Assembly (NCBI GenBank): GCA_903851035.1
Contig: CAINND010000002.1
Coordinates: forward strand, 1-53,604
DNA from: an uncultured Acidobacteriota bacterium
GTDB lineage: Bacteria; Acidobacteriota; Terriglobia; Terriglobales; Acidobacteriaceae
DNA length: 53,604 bases
Reading direction: 5' to 3'
Under the pieces are notes generated by a model. It was given only the letters and a program-made list of their open reading frames with translations, was not told where the DNA came from and did not search any database. The position numbers and the translations under genes were made by a program. This document shows, in pieces, positions 17,105 to 25,818 of the stretch (its first letter is position 1; every line of letters starts with the position of its first letter).

Positions 17105-17977
17105 CTACCCTTTCCGATCGGCGGCCTGCTTGAGTTCGAGTTCGAGCAGGTGGATGAGGGTTTCGGAGTTTTCGGCGGGATCGACGAGGCGGGCGGCCAG
17201 GCGCATGCCGATGGTGATGCGATCTCCCCACCACTTGACGGCGCAGGAGCTGCCGACCTGCGCGAGGGTGGCGCGTAGCTGTTCCAGGCGCTGGGCATTG
17301 CACTCCGGCACGATGGCCAGGAGACGCCAGTCATTCCAACAGCCGACGTAGTTGCGGGCGGGCAGCAGGCCGGCGACGGTGCGGGCCAGCACGCGGATGG
17401 CCTGATGCAGCATGGGCGCGCCACCGTGCTGGAGGATGGACTCGCGCTCGGTCATTTCAATGAGCAGGAGGGCGCTGCTGGCGGCGGCGCGGGAGAGCAG
17501 AAGGGTGCGGAGCTGGTCGCGGCTTTCATCGACGGCAGGAAGGCCGGTGGCCATCTCGAATTCGCGGTCGGAGTGGCCGAGCCAGGTGGAGCTCTCCTGA
17601 CGGGGCTGTGCGGGCTCGAAGATTTCTCCCACGGCGCGGAGGTGGCCCTGGGCGTCGCGCAGGGGGAAGGCAAAGACGCGCAACGGCAGGCGGTGACCCG
17701 CCTTGTGGCGGAGAAAGAGATCGGCGGAGACGGAGGTGCCGTCGCGCAAAACATCCTGCACGGGGCACTTGTTGGCCGCGCCGGAGGCTCCGGGAGAGGA
17801 CTGGACGAGGAGATCGCCACGGTAGGGGCGGCCCAGGACATCGTGACGGTGATAGCCGGTAATGCCCTCGGCGGCGGCATTCCAGTAAAGGATTTTGCCC
17901 TGCAGATCGACCAGGCAGGCGCCAAAGGGCATGGCGTCGGTGAAGTCCTGGAAAAGCTCGGGGGTGATTTCCGACAT
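17105..17977 (-). CDS. PAS domain protein with degenerate GGDEF domain
   Basis: An N-terminal PAS domain (about 10-125) has MPFGACLVDLQGKILYWNAA, GYHRHDVLGRPY and VFAFPLRDAQGHLRAVGEI, followed by a C-terminal module shaped like a diguanylate cyclase: TGLP start (144-147), VGCW then NDWRL (215-219) where GGDEF should be, and ITIGMRLA where ISIG-A is expected. The catalytic signature is therefore lost, so cyclase activity is unlikely; a sensing or protein-binding role is more plausible. It is placed first in the operon with motA and motB (4-base gap), suggesting a link to motility control. The start at 17977 follows AGGAG. Confidence 0.75.
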   Translation of the reverse strand: MSEITPELFQDFTDAMPFGACLVDLQGKILYWNAAAEGITGYHRHDVLGRPYRGDLLVQSSPGASGAANKCPVQDVLRDGTSVSADLFLRHKAGHRLPLRVFAFPLRDAQGHLRAVGEIFEPAQPRQESSTWLGHSDREFEMATGLPAVDESRDQLRTLLLSRAAASSALLLIEMTERESILQHGGAPMLHQAIRVLARTVAGLLPARNYVGCWNDWRLLAIVPECNAQRLEQLRATLAQVGSSCAVKWWGDRITIGMRLAARLVDPAENSETLIHLLELELKQAADRKG

Positions 17978-18093
17978 CGGGAGCGCTCCTGTGGGGCACA
18001 TCGGCAGGGGGGGTAGGGCACTTGAACGGGGGGTGCGAGGATTAGTGCTTCCCTGCCGGGAGGATTTCCTATATCTTGTCCCGATACAGAGAA

Positions 18094-18107
18094 TGAATGG
18101 TCATTCA
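18094..18107. promoter_or_regulatory. FadR-type operator-like palindrome
   Basis: TGAATGGTCATTCA is a perfect inverted repeat (TGAATG/CATTCA, 2-base centre), with a further half-site GGAATGAAC at 18112. TGAATG...CATTCA arms are those known for TetR-family fatty-acid regulators such as Bacillus FadR. It lies 25 bases before the TetR-type gene and in the divergent gap with the PAS gene. Confidence 0.5.
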
Positions 18108-18131
18108 GTGGGGAATGAACGACAGAGTCTG

Positions 18132-18782
18132 ATGAGGGTGAGGGGCAGTGTGAAAAAGGCATCCCCGAAAAAACAGCCCGCCAAGATACCGGCGCGGACA
18201 CGGGCACTGGGCGACAAGTATCAGCGCATCCTGGATGGCGCGGTGGCGGTGTTTGCCGAAAAAGGCTTTCACAACTCGCGCGTCAGCGACGTGGCGGAGC
18301 GCGCGGCGGTGGCCGACGGGACCATCTACCTGTACTTCCGGAACAAGGAAGAGCTGCTGATGACGGCCATCAACACGGCCTTTGACGCCTTTATGAGCCG
18401 GGCGCGGACGGAGCTGGAGGCAATCAGCTCTCCGCCGGAAAAGCTGCGGCGGCTGGCGCAACTGCACCTGCAAGCCTTCCACGACAACCGCAGCCTGGCC
18501 GTGGTTTTCCAGATGGAGCTGCGGCAGAGCGCGCGCTTTCTTGCGCCCTTCAGCCACGACCACATGGTGGAGTACTTCGGGCTGGTGCGGGCAGCCATAC
18601 GTGAAGGGCAGTCGCAAGGCATCTTCCGTGCCGAGCTGCGGGAGAAGATTGCGGCCAACTGCTTTTTCGGCGCGCTGGACGAAATGGTGACGAGCTGGGT
18701 GCTGGACGAGACGAACTATCAACTGGCCGATGTGGCCGACGCTGTAACGGACATCCTGCTGAACGGCTTTACGAAGAAGTAG
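18132..18782 (+). CDS. TetR/AcrR family transcriptional regulator (FadR-like)
   Basis: 216-residue repressor-type protein. The N-terminal helix-turn-helix is clear: RILDGAVAVFAEKGFHNSRV, then VAERAAVADGTIYLYFRNKEELL. The C-terminal ligand domain (FHDNRSLAVVFQMELRQSARF) resembles regulators of fatty-acid degradation (YsiA/FadR type). An N-terminal Lys-rich extension precedes the domain. The ATG at 18132 is chosen; the frame is open upstream and an ATG at 18093 is inside the palindrome, so an earlier start is less likely. It lies 35 bases upstream of a long-chain acyl-CoA ligase gene with which it probably forms an autoregulated operon. Confidence 0.85.
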   Translation: MRVRGSVKKASPKKQPAKIPARTRALGDKYQRILDGAVAVFAEKGFHNSRVSDVAERAAVADGTIYLYFRNKEELLMTAINTAFDAFMSRARTELEAISSPPEKLRRLAQLHLQAFHDNRSLAVVFQMELRQSARFLAPFSHDHMVEYFGLVRAAIREGQSQGIFRAELREKIAANCFFGALDEMVTSWVLDETNYQLADVADAVTDILLNGFTKK

Positions 18783-18817
18783 CCCGGCGCCGTGGGGGCG
18801 CGAGGACACAAGCATCT

Positions 18818-20629
18818 ATGGATGAGAGCAAGAAACCACGCACGCTTGCGGACGTGTTTTACCAGGTAGTGGAACGCGACCTGCCACGCGTGATGATGTA
18901 CGAAGAAGACGGCCAGTGGAAGACAATCAGCAGCCGTGAACTGTACACGCGCGTGATGGGCGTGGTGATGGAGCTGCGCCGTCGCGGCATACAGAAGGGC
19001 GACCGGGTGGCCATCCTGGCGGAGAACCGTCCGGAGTGGCAGATTGCGGATTTCGCCATCCTGCTGAGCGGCGCGGCGACGGTGCCGATCTACGCCACGC
19101 TGACGGGAGAACAGATCAGCTTTTTGCTGCGGCACAGCGGCGCCCGGACGGCCTTCGTCAGCACGGCAGAGCAGTTGGCAAAGCTAAGGTCGATCCAGCA
19201 GCAGACGGCGATTGAAAGCGTGCTGCTGATGGACGCTCCGGCCGAAGGCTGCGGGTCTGCCAACGAAGTAGTGAGCATGGCCGAGGCCATGGCCGGCGGG
19301 CCTGCGGAGCGCGTGGCGGAGTTGGACGCGCTGCGCGAGAAGATACAGCCGGAAGATCTGGCGACATTGATCTACACCAGCGGAACGACCGGCGTGCCGA
19401 AGGGCGCGATGCTGACGCATGGCAACATCGCCAGCAACCTGTCGGTGTCACTGGACGAATTTACGCTGGAGGCGGGCGACGACCTGGCGGTGAGCTTTTT
19501 GCCGCTGTCGCACATTACGGCCAGACATGTGGACTTTGCCGAACTCTACCGCGGCGTGACCATTGCGTATTGTCCGTACCTGGAGGATATGCCGCGCATC
19601 ATGCGCGAGATGAAGCCAACTTTCTTTGTAGCCGTGCCGAGGGTGTACGAAAAGATTTACAACGGCGTGCTGCAAGGCGTGAGCAAGGGTTTCAAAAAAG
19701 AGATTTACCGCTGGGCGATGAGCGTGGGCTGGGCGCACATGAACCAGATTGTGGCCGGTAAAAGGCCGAAGCGACTGGTGTGGAAGCTGGCCAACGCAAT
19801 CTTCTTCAGCAAGGTGCTGAAGGCGATGGGCGGACGGGTACACACATTTATCAGCGGCGGAGCTCCGCTGGGGCGCGAACTGGCAGAGTGGTACGCGCAG
19901 ATCGGACTGGTAATCCACGAAGGCTACGGGCTGACGGAGACCTCTCCGGTGATTGCCGTGAACAGCCCGCGTGCGCGCAAGCTGGGCACGGTAGGCAAGC
20001 CGCTGCCCAACGTGCAGGTACACATTGCGGGCGACGGCGAACTGCTGGTGCGGGGTCCGAGCGTCTTTAAGGGCTACTGGAATATGCCGGAGGAAACGGC
20101 GGCGGCCTTTGAGGAAGACTGGTTCAAGACGGGCGACATCGCGATGATGGACACGGATGGCTTCCTGACGATTACCGACCGCAAAAAGGATTTAATCAAG
20201 ACGAGCGGCGGAAAGTTTTTGGCACCACAGCCGATTGAGAACTCGCTGAAGACGAACGCGCTGGTGGCGGAGGCAGCGGTCATCGGCGAACGCAGGAATT
20301 ATCCCTCGGTGGTCATTATTCCGGCGTTTACGGCACTGGAGGCGTGGGCGGCACAGAACGGCATCGTCTATGCCAACCGCGCGGAGCTGACGGCCAGCCC
20401 AAAGGTGCAGGCGCTGTACGAGGAGATTGTGGCCCAGGTGAACGAGAACCTGGCGCGCTTTGAGCGCATGAAAAAAGTGTTTGTGGCTCCGGCCGAACTG
20501 AGCATTGAAAACGGCACGCTGACGCCCACGCTGAAGCTGCGGCGACGCAACGTGGAGACACTGTACAAGGCGCAGCTCGACCGAATGTATGCGGAGAGCG
20601 CGAGCTCGCTGGCGACAGAGCGGGCCTGA
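18818..20629 (+). CDS. fadD: long-chain fatty acid-CoA ligase
   Basis: Activates fatty acids to acyl-CoA via an acyl-adenylate. Motifs in order: YTSGTTGVPKGAMLTHGN (P-loop-like AMP motif, about 188-205), GYGLTETSPV (about 369-378), WFKTGDIAMMDTDGFLTITDRKKDLIKTSGGK split across the hinge, and a C-terminal lid. 603 residues, close to the FACS subfamily that includes AMP-forming synthetases of the FadD15 type. Follows the TetR gene by 35 bases, matching a regulated fatty-acid uptake unit. Substrate chain length is inferred only from family. Confidence 0.92.
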   Translation: MDESKKPRTLADVFYQVVERDLPRVMMYEEDGQWKTISSRELYTRVMGVVMELRRRGIQKGDRVAILAENRPEWQIADFAILLSGAATVPIYATLTGEQISFLLRHSGARTAFVSTAEQLAKLRSIQQQTAIESVLLMDAPAEGCGSANEVVSMAEAMAGGPAERVAELDALREKIQPEDLATLIYTSGTTGVPKGAMLTHGNIASNLSVSLDEFTLEAGDDLAVSFLPLSHITARHVDFAELYRGVTIAYCPYLEDMPRIMREMKPTFFVAVPRVYEKIYNGVLQGVSKGFKKEIYRWAMSVGWAHMNQIVAGKRPKRLVWKLANAIFFSKVLKAMGGRVHTFISGGAPLGRELAEWYAQIGLVIHEGYGLTETSPVIAVNSPRARKLGTVGKPLPNVQVHIAGDGELLVRGPSVFKGYWNMPEETAAAFEEDWFKTGDIAMMDTDGFLTITDRKKDLIKTSGGKFLAPQPIENSLKTNALVAEAAVIGERRNYPSVVIIPAFTALEAWAAQNGIVYANRAELTASPKVQALYEEIVAQVNENLARFERMKKVFVAPAELSIENGTLTPTLKLRRRNVETLYKAQLDRMYAESASSLATERA

Positions 20630-20638
20630 AGGTAGGCA

Positions 20639-20667
20639 GTCCCGCGCCGCGCAAGGCGGCGCGGGAC
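20639..20667 (+). terminator. strong hairpin between fadD and thiG
   Basis: GTCCCGCGCCGC and GCGGCGCGGGAC form a perfect 12-bp stem with a 5-base loop, 10 bases after the fadD stop. No T-run follows (GATTTACA), so it may attenuate or stabilise the transcript rather than terminate it. Confidence 0.5.
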
Positions 20668-20683
20668 GATTTACAATATCTGC

Positions 20684-21469
20684 ATGGAAACGCATTCAAA
20701 AGACACGCTGGTGATTGCAGGCAGGAGCTTCCACTCCCGCCTGCTTGTGGGCACGGGCAAGTATAAAGACGGCGCGCAAACCGAGGCCGCACTGGCCGCA
20801 AGCGGCGCGGAAGTTGTGACGGTGGCGGTGCGGCGCGTCAACCTGGACCGCAGCAAGGAATCGCTGCTGGACTTTATCGACACAAGTAAATATTTCCTGC
20901 TGCCCAACACCGCCGGGTGCTACACGGCGGAAGACGCCATTCGCACCGCCAGGCTGGGGCGCGAGGTGGGGCTGAGCGACTGGGTGAAGATCGAGGTGAT
21001 CGGCGACCAGAAGACGCTCTACCCGGACGTGGCGGCCACGGTGGAAGCCACCCGGGTGCTGGTGAAGGAAGGCTTCACCGTGCTGCCCTACACGAGCGAC
21101 GATCCGGTGGTGGCCATGCGGCTGGTGGACGCCGGTGCGGCGGTGGTGATGCCGCTGGGCGCGCCCATCGGCAGCGGACTGGGTATCCAGAACGTGGCGA
21201 ATTTGCGCATCCTGCGCGAGTTGATTACGTCGGTGCCGCTGATTGTGGACGCGGGCGTGGGCGTGCCGAGCGACGCGGCTCTGGCCCTGGAGTTGGGTTA
21301 CGACGCGGTGCTGATGAACACGGGCATTGCGGGGGCGAACGATCCGGTGCTGATGGCGAGTGCGATGAAGCACGCGGTGATTGCCGGGCGCGAGGGCTAC
21401 CTGGCTGGCCGGATGCCGCGCAAGCTGTACGCCACGGCCAGTTCGCCGGTGGAAGGAATCAGCCGCTAG
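20684..21469 (+). CDS. thiG: thiazole synthase
   Basis: Forms the thiazole phosphate moiety of thiamine from deoxyxylulose 5-phosphate, dehydroglycine and ThiS thiocarboxylate. A TIM barrel of 261 residues. Key motifs: [29 protein letters not shown], the [11 protein letters not shown] segment, the Schiff-base lysine in [23 protein letters not shown] and [14 protein letters not shown]. No thiS, thiO/thiH or thiC gene is adjacent and no TPP riboswitch is visible in the 54-base leader. The 3' end overlaps the start of an acyltransferase gene by one base (TAGTG). Confidence 0.96.
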   Translation: METHSKDTLVIAGRSFHSRLLVGTGKYKDGAQTEAALAASGAEVVTVAVRRVNLDRSKESLLDFIDTSKYFLLPNTAGCYTAEDAIRTARLGREVGLSDWVKIEVIGDQKTLYPDVAATVEATRVLVKEGFTVLPYTSDDPVVAMRLVDAGAAVVMPLGAPIGSGLGIQNVANLRILRELITSVPLIVDAGVGVPSDAALALELGYDAVLMNTGIAGANDPVLMASAMKHAVIAGREGYLAGRMPRKLYATASSPVEGISR

Positions 21470-22575
21470 TGGACGCGGCGGCCACGGAGCGCGCGACGGT
21501 GGGACCTCCGGCATGGCTGCCGGCGTTTATCCCATCGTTTGACGGGCTGCGCGGCGTGGCCATATTGGCCGTGGTGCTGTACCACTGCGAAACGCGGCTG
21601 GCAGGCACATTCGTCGAGCGCTTTATCGTGTGGGGATGGAGCGGGGTGAGCCTGTTCTTCGTGCTCTCGGGGTTCCTCATCACGGGAATTATTCTGGATG
21701 CGGGCGCGACGAAGCGGTTTTACGCGAACTTTTACGCGCGGCGTTTTTTGCGCATCTGGCCGGTGTACTGGCTGCTGCTGTTTCTCTTCTACTTCTTCTT
21801 CCCTTTTTGGTTTAGCGGCTGGCGGTGGATGCTGCACGAGGTTGTGCGGGCTCCGTGGCTGTACATGCTGCTGTTTGTGCAGAACCTGTGGGCGGTGGCG
21901 CTGCCGGGGGCGATTGGGCCGACGTGGAGTCTGGCCATCGAGCAGCAGTTCTACCTCTTCTGGACTCCGATTGTGCGGAGGGTGCCGGCGCACTGGGCGC
22001 TGCTGCCGGCGGCGCTGATGCTGGCCTTGTCTCCCATGGTGCGCCTGTACTGGGGCAACCACTTTACACCGACGCACACGCTGACGCATTTGGACGGTCT
22101 GGCCGTGGGCTCGATGATTGCCATTGGGCTGCGTATTTTGCCCTGGACGCAGCGGGCGTGGCGCTGGGTGGCGCGCGCGGCGTTACTGATTGGCGCGATC
22201 GGCGTGGCTTTGATGCTGCATCATGGATCGCCGTTTACGGACACTCTGCTGGCGGCGGGCTTTGGCGGCATGCTGCTGACGGCTCTACTGGACCAGGCGG
22301 AAACCAGGCCATCGCTGTACGTGCGGGCGCTGACCTGTCGTCCGCTGCTGTTTGTAGGCAAGGTGAGCTACGGGCTGTACGTGATGCACATTCTGGTATT
22401 CACCGTGATTTACAGCTACGTGGAATTACCGATTGAAAAGCTGCACTGGGGCGTGGCGGGCAACCTGCTGATTGTGGCCGTGCGGGTGGCGGCGGCGATT
22501 GGCGCGGCCGGGCTGATGTGGTTCAACTTTGAGAAGCCTATCCTCGGGCTGAAGCGAAAGTTCGCCTTCGCTTGA
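21469..22575 (+). CDS. acyltransferase 3 family membrane protein (OafA/YrhL-like)
   Basis: 368-residue integral membrane O-acyltransferase. The N-terminal motif FIPSFDGLRGVAILAVVLYHC, with its conserved Arg and the catalytic-type His, and FFVLSGFLITGII identify the family. About ten hydrophobic segments follow, ending YVMHILVF and WFNFEKPIL. Family members acetylate or succinylate polysaccharides, peptidoglycan or lipids; the acceptor here is unknown. The start is GTG at 21469, sharing a base with the thiG stop and preceded by GGAAGGAA, so it is coupled to thiG although the two functions are unrelated. Confidence 0.88.
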   Translation: MDAAATERATVGPPAWLPAFIPSFDGLRGVAILAVVLYHCETRLAGTFVERFIVWGWSGVSLFFVLSGFLITGIILDAGATKRFYANFYARRFLRIWPVYWLLLFLFYFFFPFWFSGWRWMLHEVVRAPWLYMLLFVQNLWAVALPGAIGPTWSLAIEQQFYLFWTPIVRRVPAHWALLPAALMLALSPMVRLYWGNHFTPTHTLTHLDGLAVGSMIAIGLRILPWTQRAWRWVARAALLIGAIGVALMLHHGSPFTDTLLAAGFGGMLLTALLDQAETRPSLYVRALTCRPLLFVGKVSYGLYVMHILVFTVIYSYVELPIEKLHWGVAGNLLIVAVRVAAAIGAAGLMWFNFEKPILGLKRKFAFA

Positions 22576-22628
22576 TCGTGAAAAGCAAAACACCCACACA
22601 CTGAATACTGATAGCTGCTGATGACACT

Positions 22629-22728
22629 AGGGGTCCTTCGACTCCGCTGCGCTGCGCTCAGGATGACAGAGCAAAAACAAGAACGAAAACAAAAAACAAG
22701 AACAAAAACTAGATCAGGAGCAAAAGAA
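22629..22728. repeat. composite repeat without its hairpin module
   Basis: GGGGTCCTTCGACTCC...CTCAGGATGACAG (22629-22668, short form) is followed by a CAA-rich hexamer tract to 22728. The usual hairpin is missing and the tract runs into the terminator of the FtsB-like gene. Confidence 0.75.
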
Positions 22729-22753
22729 AAGCCGCCCTGTGGTGAGCGGCGGC
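22722..22753 (-). terminator. rho-independent terminator of the ftsB-like gene
   Basis: On the minus strand GCCGCC (22753-22748) and GGCGGC (22736-22731) form the stem, followed by TTTTCTTTT. It lies about 55 bases after the minus-strand stop at 22808. Confidence 0.7.
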
Positions 22754-22807
22754 CTGTAATGCAACAGAAAAACTCTGCGTGAGATTTGTGTGCGTAACTT
22801 TTGTGCG

Positions 22808-23212
22808 CTACTTGCGCGCGTTCTGCGTGGGCTGGGGCGGCGGCGGCGTGCTGCGCTGCGGCACCGCGTAGATGACCTCGCCGGGCCTGGCGTAGCGGAA
22901 CTGCTCGCGGGCTTCGCGCTCGATGGCCCGCGGATCGGTCTTGAGGGCCTGAATCTCCTGATCGAGGCGCTGATTCTCCTCGTTCAGACGCTGCATCTCC
23001 AACTGAAGGCGCTGGTACTCGGCTTTCTTCTGGCGATAGTTCATCCAGCCATTGGGGCTGAAGATGGCGTAGTTGAGCAGCAGCGCGGCGACCATGCCGA
23101 AGGCCGAGGTGGCTATCCAACTGCGCCGCCGGAGCAGCGCTTCGCCGAATTGATGCAGCCGGTTCACGATTGCCGCAAAACCCTTTCCTGACGACAACTG
23201 AAAGCCAATCAC
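22808..23212 (-). CDS. ftsB: FtsB/DivIC-type septum formation initiator
   Basis: 134-residue bitopic protein. Cytoplasmic basic N-terminus, one membrane helix (about 32-50, IATSAFGMVAALLLNYAIF), then a periplasmic coiled coil (YQRLQLEMQRLNEENQRLDQ) and the FtsB/DivIC signature ending AREQFRYARPGEVIY. A Pro-rich tail is specific. Members join FtsL and FtsQ in the divisome. Start GTG at 23212 directly abuts the upstream phosphohexomutase stop (TAG-GTG), implying one operon. The eno-ftsB arrangement common elsewhere is not seen. Confidence 0.85.
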   Translation of the reverse strand: MIGFQLSSGKGFAAIVNRLHQFGEALLRRRSWIATSAFGMVAALLLNYAIFSPNGWMNYRQKKAEYQRLQLEMQRLNEENQRLDQEIQALKTDPRAIEREAREQFRYARPGEVIYAVPQRSTPPPPQPTQNARK

Positions 23213-24622
23213 CTAGCCGATCACCCAATCATGGGCGGCGGCGCTGAGCTGGCGCAGACCGTCCTGGCTGCGCGCCTCGGTGTAAGCCCGCACGACGGGC
23301 TCCGTGCCGCTGACGCGATAACAGACCCAGGAACCATCCTCCAGCACAAGCTTGAGGCCGTCGGTGCGCACAATTTGCGCCACCTTGCGGCCGGCAAAGT
23401 CGGAAGGATTGGTCTCCAATTTGCTAGTGAACTTCGTCTTGGCCTCCGGGGTCAAGCGGAAGTTCTGCCGCTCGGGGTAGAAGGAACCAACTTTGACAAA
23501 TAGCTGCGCCAATTGTTCGCCCAGGGTGAGTCCGCGGGCGGCCACCATCTCACAGATGAGCAGCCCGGCGAGGACACCATCTTTTTCCGGAACGTGGTGG
23601 CGAATGGTGAGTCCGGCGCTCTCCTCGCCGCCGATGGCGATCTTATCCTGCATGATGAGCTCGCCGATGTACTTGAAGCCAACAGGGGTTTCGAAGAGTT
23701 CGATTTTGTGATGCGCGGCGACGGCGTTGATGAGGTTGGTGGTGGCCACGCTCTTGGCCACTCCGTTGCGCCAGCCGCGGGTTTCGACAAGGTAATCGAA
23801 GAGTAGCGCGATGATGTAATTTGGCGAGACGTAGGTGCCATCGGCATCCACGATGCCGAAGCGGTCGGCGTCACCATCGCAGGCGATGCCGATGCCGGCA
23901 GAGGTCTCCTTCATTTTGGCGCGAAGGTCGTCGAGGAGTTCGCCATCAGGCTCCGGCGAGTGGCCGCCGAAGAGGACGTCGCGGGTATCGTGCACGACGG
24001 CGCAGTGGATTCCCTCCTCGTTAAGCAGCACGTTGCTGTAACCTCGCGAGGCTCCCCACATGGGATCAAAGGCAATCTTGAGATTGGCGGCGCGGATGGC
24101 GTCGAAGTTGACGATCTCGCTGAGGCGGCGCAGGTAGCGCTCACGAATGTCTATGACCTGGCGATGCACGGGCACGGTGCCGGGCTTGGGCGCGCCGCCA
24201 TCGGAATCGGCGGCGAGGATGGCGGCCTCAATCTGACTGGTAACCTCGGGCAGCGCGGGCGCGCCATCCGGCGTGGAAAACTTGATGCCGTTGTACTCCG
24301 AGGGATTGTGCGAGGCGGTGAAGTTGATGGCTCCGGCGGCCTTTTGCTGCACCACCTCGTAGGCGATGGCCGGGGTGGGCGCAGGTTCGGCGACGACGAG
24401 CGGCGTGATGCCGTAGCTTTCCAAGATGGAGGCGGCGACATCGACGAAGGTCTCGCCCATATAACGCGGGTCGCGGCCCACGACGAGGCTGGGATTGGGG
24501 CGGCCGGTGCTGACGACATAACGCGCAATGCCCGTAACGGCGCGGCGCACGTTGACCAGGGTGAATTCGTCGGCGACGATTGCACGCCAGCCGCTGGTGC
24601 CAAACTTGATGATGGTTGCCAT
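23213..24622 (-). CDS. phosphoglucomutase/phosphomannomutase family protein
   Basis: Cytoplasmic alpha-D-phosphohexomutase of 469 residues. It has FGTSGWRAIV at the N terminus, the phosphoserine loop TASHNPSEYNGIKFS (about 100-115), the Mg-binding CDGDADRFGIVD (about 240), the sugar-binding GGEESAG and the C-terminal phosphate-binding SGTEPVVRAY. These support interconversion of hexose 1- and 6-phosphates; glucose, mannose and glucosamine substrates cannot be separated by eye. ATG at 24622 after GAGAGG is preferred to an in-frame codon at 24637. Confidence 0.92.
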   Translation of the reverse strand: MATIIKFGTSGWRAIVADEFTLVNVRRAVTGIARYVVSTGRPNPSLVVGRDPRYMGETFVDVAASILESYGITPLVVAEPAPTPAIAYEVVQQKAAGAINFTASHNPSEYNGIKFSTPDGAPALPEVTSQIEAAILAADSDGGAPKPGTVPVHRQVIDIRERYLRRLSEIVNFDAIRAANLKIAFDPMWGASRGYSNVLLNEEGIHCAVVHDTRDVLFGGHSPEPDGELLDDLRAKMKETSAGIGIACDGDADRFGIVDADGTYVSPNYIIALLFDYLVETRGWRNGVAKSVATTNLINAVAAHHKIELFETPVGFKYIGELIMQDKIAIGGEESAGLTIRHHVPEKDGVLAGLLICEMVAARGLTLGEQLAQLFVKVGSFYPERQNFRLTPEAKTKFTSKLETNPSDFAGRKVAQIVRTDGLKLVLEDGSWVCYRVSGTEPVVRAYTEARSQDGLRQLSAAAHDWVIG

Positions 24623-24674
24623 GTTTGCCTCTCGCACAAATAAAGAAGTGAATCAAATTTTCTAAATAAAAACT

Positions 24675-25133
24675 TTAGGGCAGCGTGTACTCAAAATCGT
24701 ATGAGTGTTTGCCGCCCTCAATCCTGATGACGAATGTGCCGGTGAGGCCCTTAAGCTCGCCGGTGCCGGAGCCGGGCGTGACAATGATGTTCATGTGCTG
24801 GCCCGTGGCATCCATGGTGGCCGTGTGCTGCAGGGCGAAGCTGCCGCGGCGGCCATCGAGCGTGCCGGTGACGACTTCGATGGCGACGTATCCGGCCGTG
24901 CCCTGGCGCGGGTCGCCGGCGGAAAACATTTCGCCCTGGCTGGTGGCCTCCAACTGGCCGTGGAGCTGCTTGTTGATGGAGTAGCGCGCGACGCCCTCGG
25001 CGGGCGTGGGAGTGAGCGGCTTGACGTCCACGGTAAAGATGCCGGTGGCGTGATGGGGCAACTGTGCCTCCTTTACGGGCGCGGCCTGCAATGTGAGCGT
25101 GAGTGCCAGAGCGATGGGAGCGAGCCAATGCAT
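24675..25133 (-). CDS. DUF3224 domain secreted protein
   Basis: 152 residues with a probable Sec signal (WLAPIALALTLTLQAAPV), followed by a DUF3224 domain of the allene-oxide-cyclase-like barrel type: G-F-VDVKPL, SINKQLHGQLEATSQGEMFS, GYVAIEVVTGTLDGRRGSFALQHTATM, GTGELKGLTG, GKHSYDFEYTL. DUF3224 proteins are mostly cytoplasmic and uncharacterised; the signal peptide is a difference. Start ATG at 25133. It lies 52 bases upstream of the phosphohexomutase gene on the same strand, with an AT-rich spacer. Confidence 0.8.
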   Translation of the reverse strand: MHWLAPIALALTLTLQAAPVKEAQLPHHATGIFTVDVKPLTPTPAEGVARYSINKQLHGQLEATSQGEMFSAGDPRQGTAGYVAIEVVTGTLDGRRGSFALQHTATMDATGQHMNIIVTPGSGTGELKGLTGTFVIRIEGGKHSYDFEYTLP

Positions 25134-25270
25134 ATCTCGACCATCATACTGCACTGGGAAGCGGTGGGAAATGCATGGAAAGGTTCGCGGAAGAGGCTTG
25201 CCTGCAGGCCCGGGGCGGAGTACGTTATTGGCGGCCCAATCATCCTTATGGCAGGCGGCACTCAAAGCAC

Positions 25271-25594
25271 ATGACCGATAAGCGACTGTATATTTCCACG
25301 GCGCCGACGCGCGAAGAGGCCAACACGCTGGCCAGCGAAATGGTGGGCCGACGGCTGGCCGCCTGCGTCAATATACTGGGGCCCGTCGCCAGCGTGTACC
25401 GCTGGCAGGGCGAGGTGGAAAACAGCGAGGAGTTCCTGCTGCTGATTAAATCCACCGAGGAGTGCGGCGCGGCCATCCAGCAGGTGCTGACGGAACTGCA
25501 CAGCTACAAGGTGCCGGAGCTCATCTGCCTGCCGATTGAGGGCGGACTGGAGAGCTACCTGAGTTGGATTGCGGCCAGCGTGAAGAAGGGCTGA
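25271..25594 (+). CDS. cutA: divalent cation tolerance protein CutA
   Basis: 107-residue trimeric signal-transduction-like protein with the CutA1 pattern: STAPTREEANTLASEMVGRRLAACVNI, VYRWQGEVENSEEFLLLIK, HSYKVPELICLPIEGG..SYLSWI. Linked to copper and other divalent metal tolerance in E. coli, though the exact role is unclear. ATG at 25271 removes an upstream extension that does not belong to the family. Confidence 0.93.
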   Translation: MTDKRLYISTAPTREEANTLASEMVGRRLAACVNILGPVASVYRWQGEVENSEEFLLLIKSTEECGAAIQQVLTELHSYKVPELICLPIEGGLESYLSWIAASVKKG

Positions 25595-25627
25595 GGGCTC
25601 CCCTGCGGGATCCAACGTAAGATCAAC

Positions 25628-25800
25628 ATCCCCACCCTGACAACAACACCGGAGTGGGGCACCCGTGTTCACCGGAAGAGTTGCGCGATGGTAGGGGTCC
25701 TTCGACTCCGCTGCGCTGCGCTCAGGATGACACCTAAAAACAAAAAAAATCAAAATCAACTACCCCACTCAAGCCAAAAGATGGCTTGAATGGGGCACCC
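25628..25800. repeat. composite intergenic repeat
   Basis: A degenerate hairpin at 25630-25664, short-form TCCTTCGACTCC...AGGATGACA element at 25693-25732, short A-rich hexamer tract at 25735-25757 and hairpin at 25763-25800 (CCCCACTCAAGCCA / TGGCTTGAATGGGG). It lies between the convergent cutA and methyltransferase genes. Confidence 0.75.
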
Positions 25801-25818
25801 GGCAGACAATCCCATAGC

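Noticed and set aside
20630-20683. TPP riboswitch before thiG
   Set aside because: The gap is only 54 bases and is filled by a GC-rich hairpin; no thi-box sequence (CUGAGA...) is visible.
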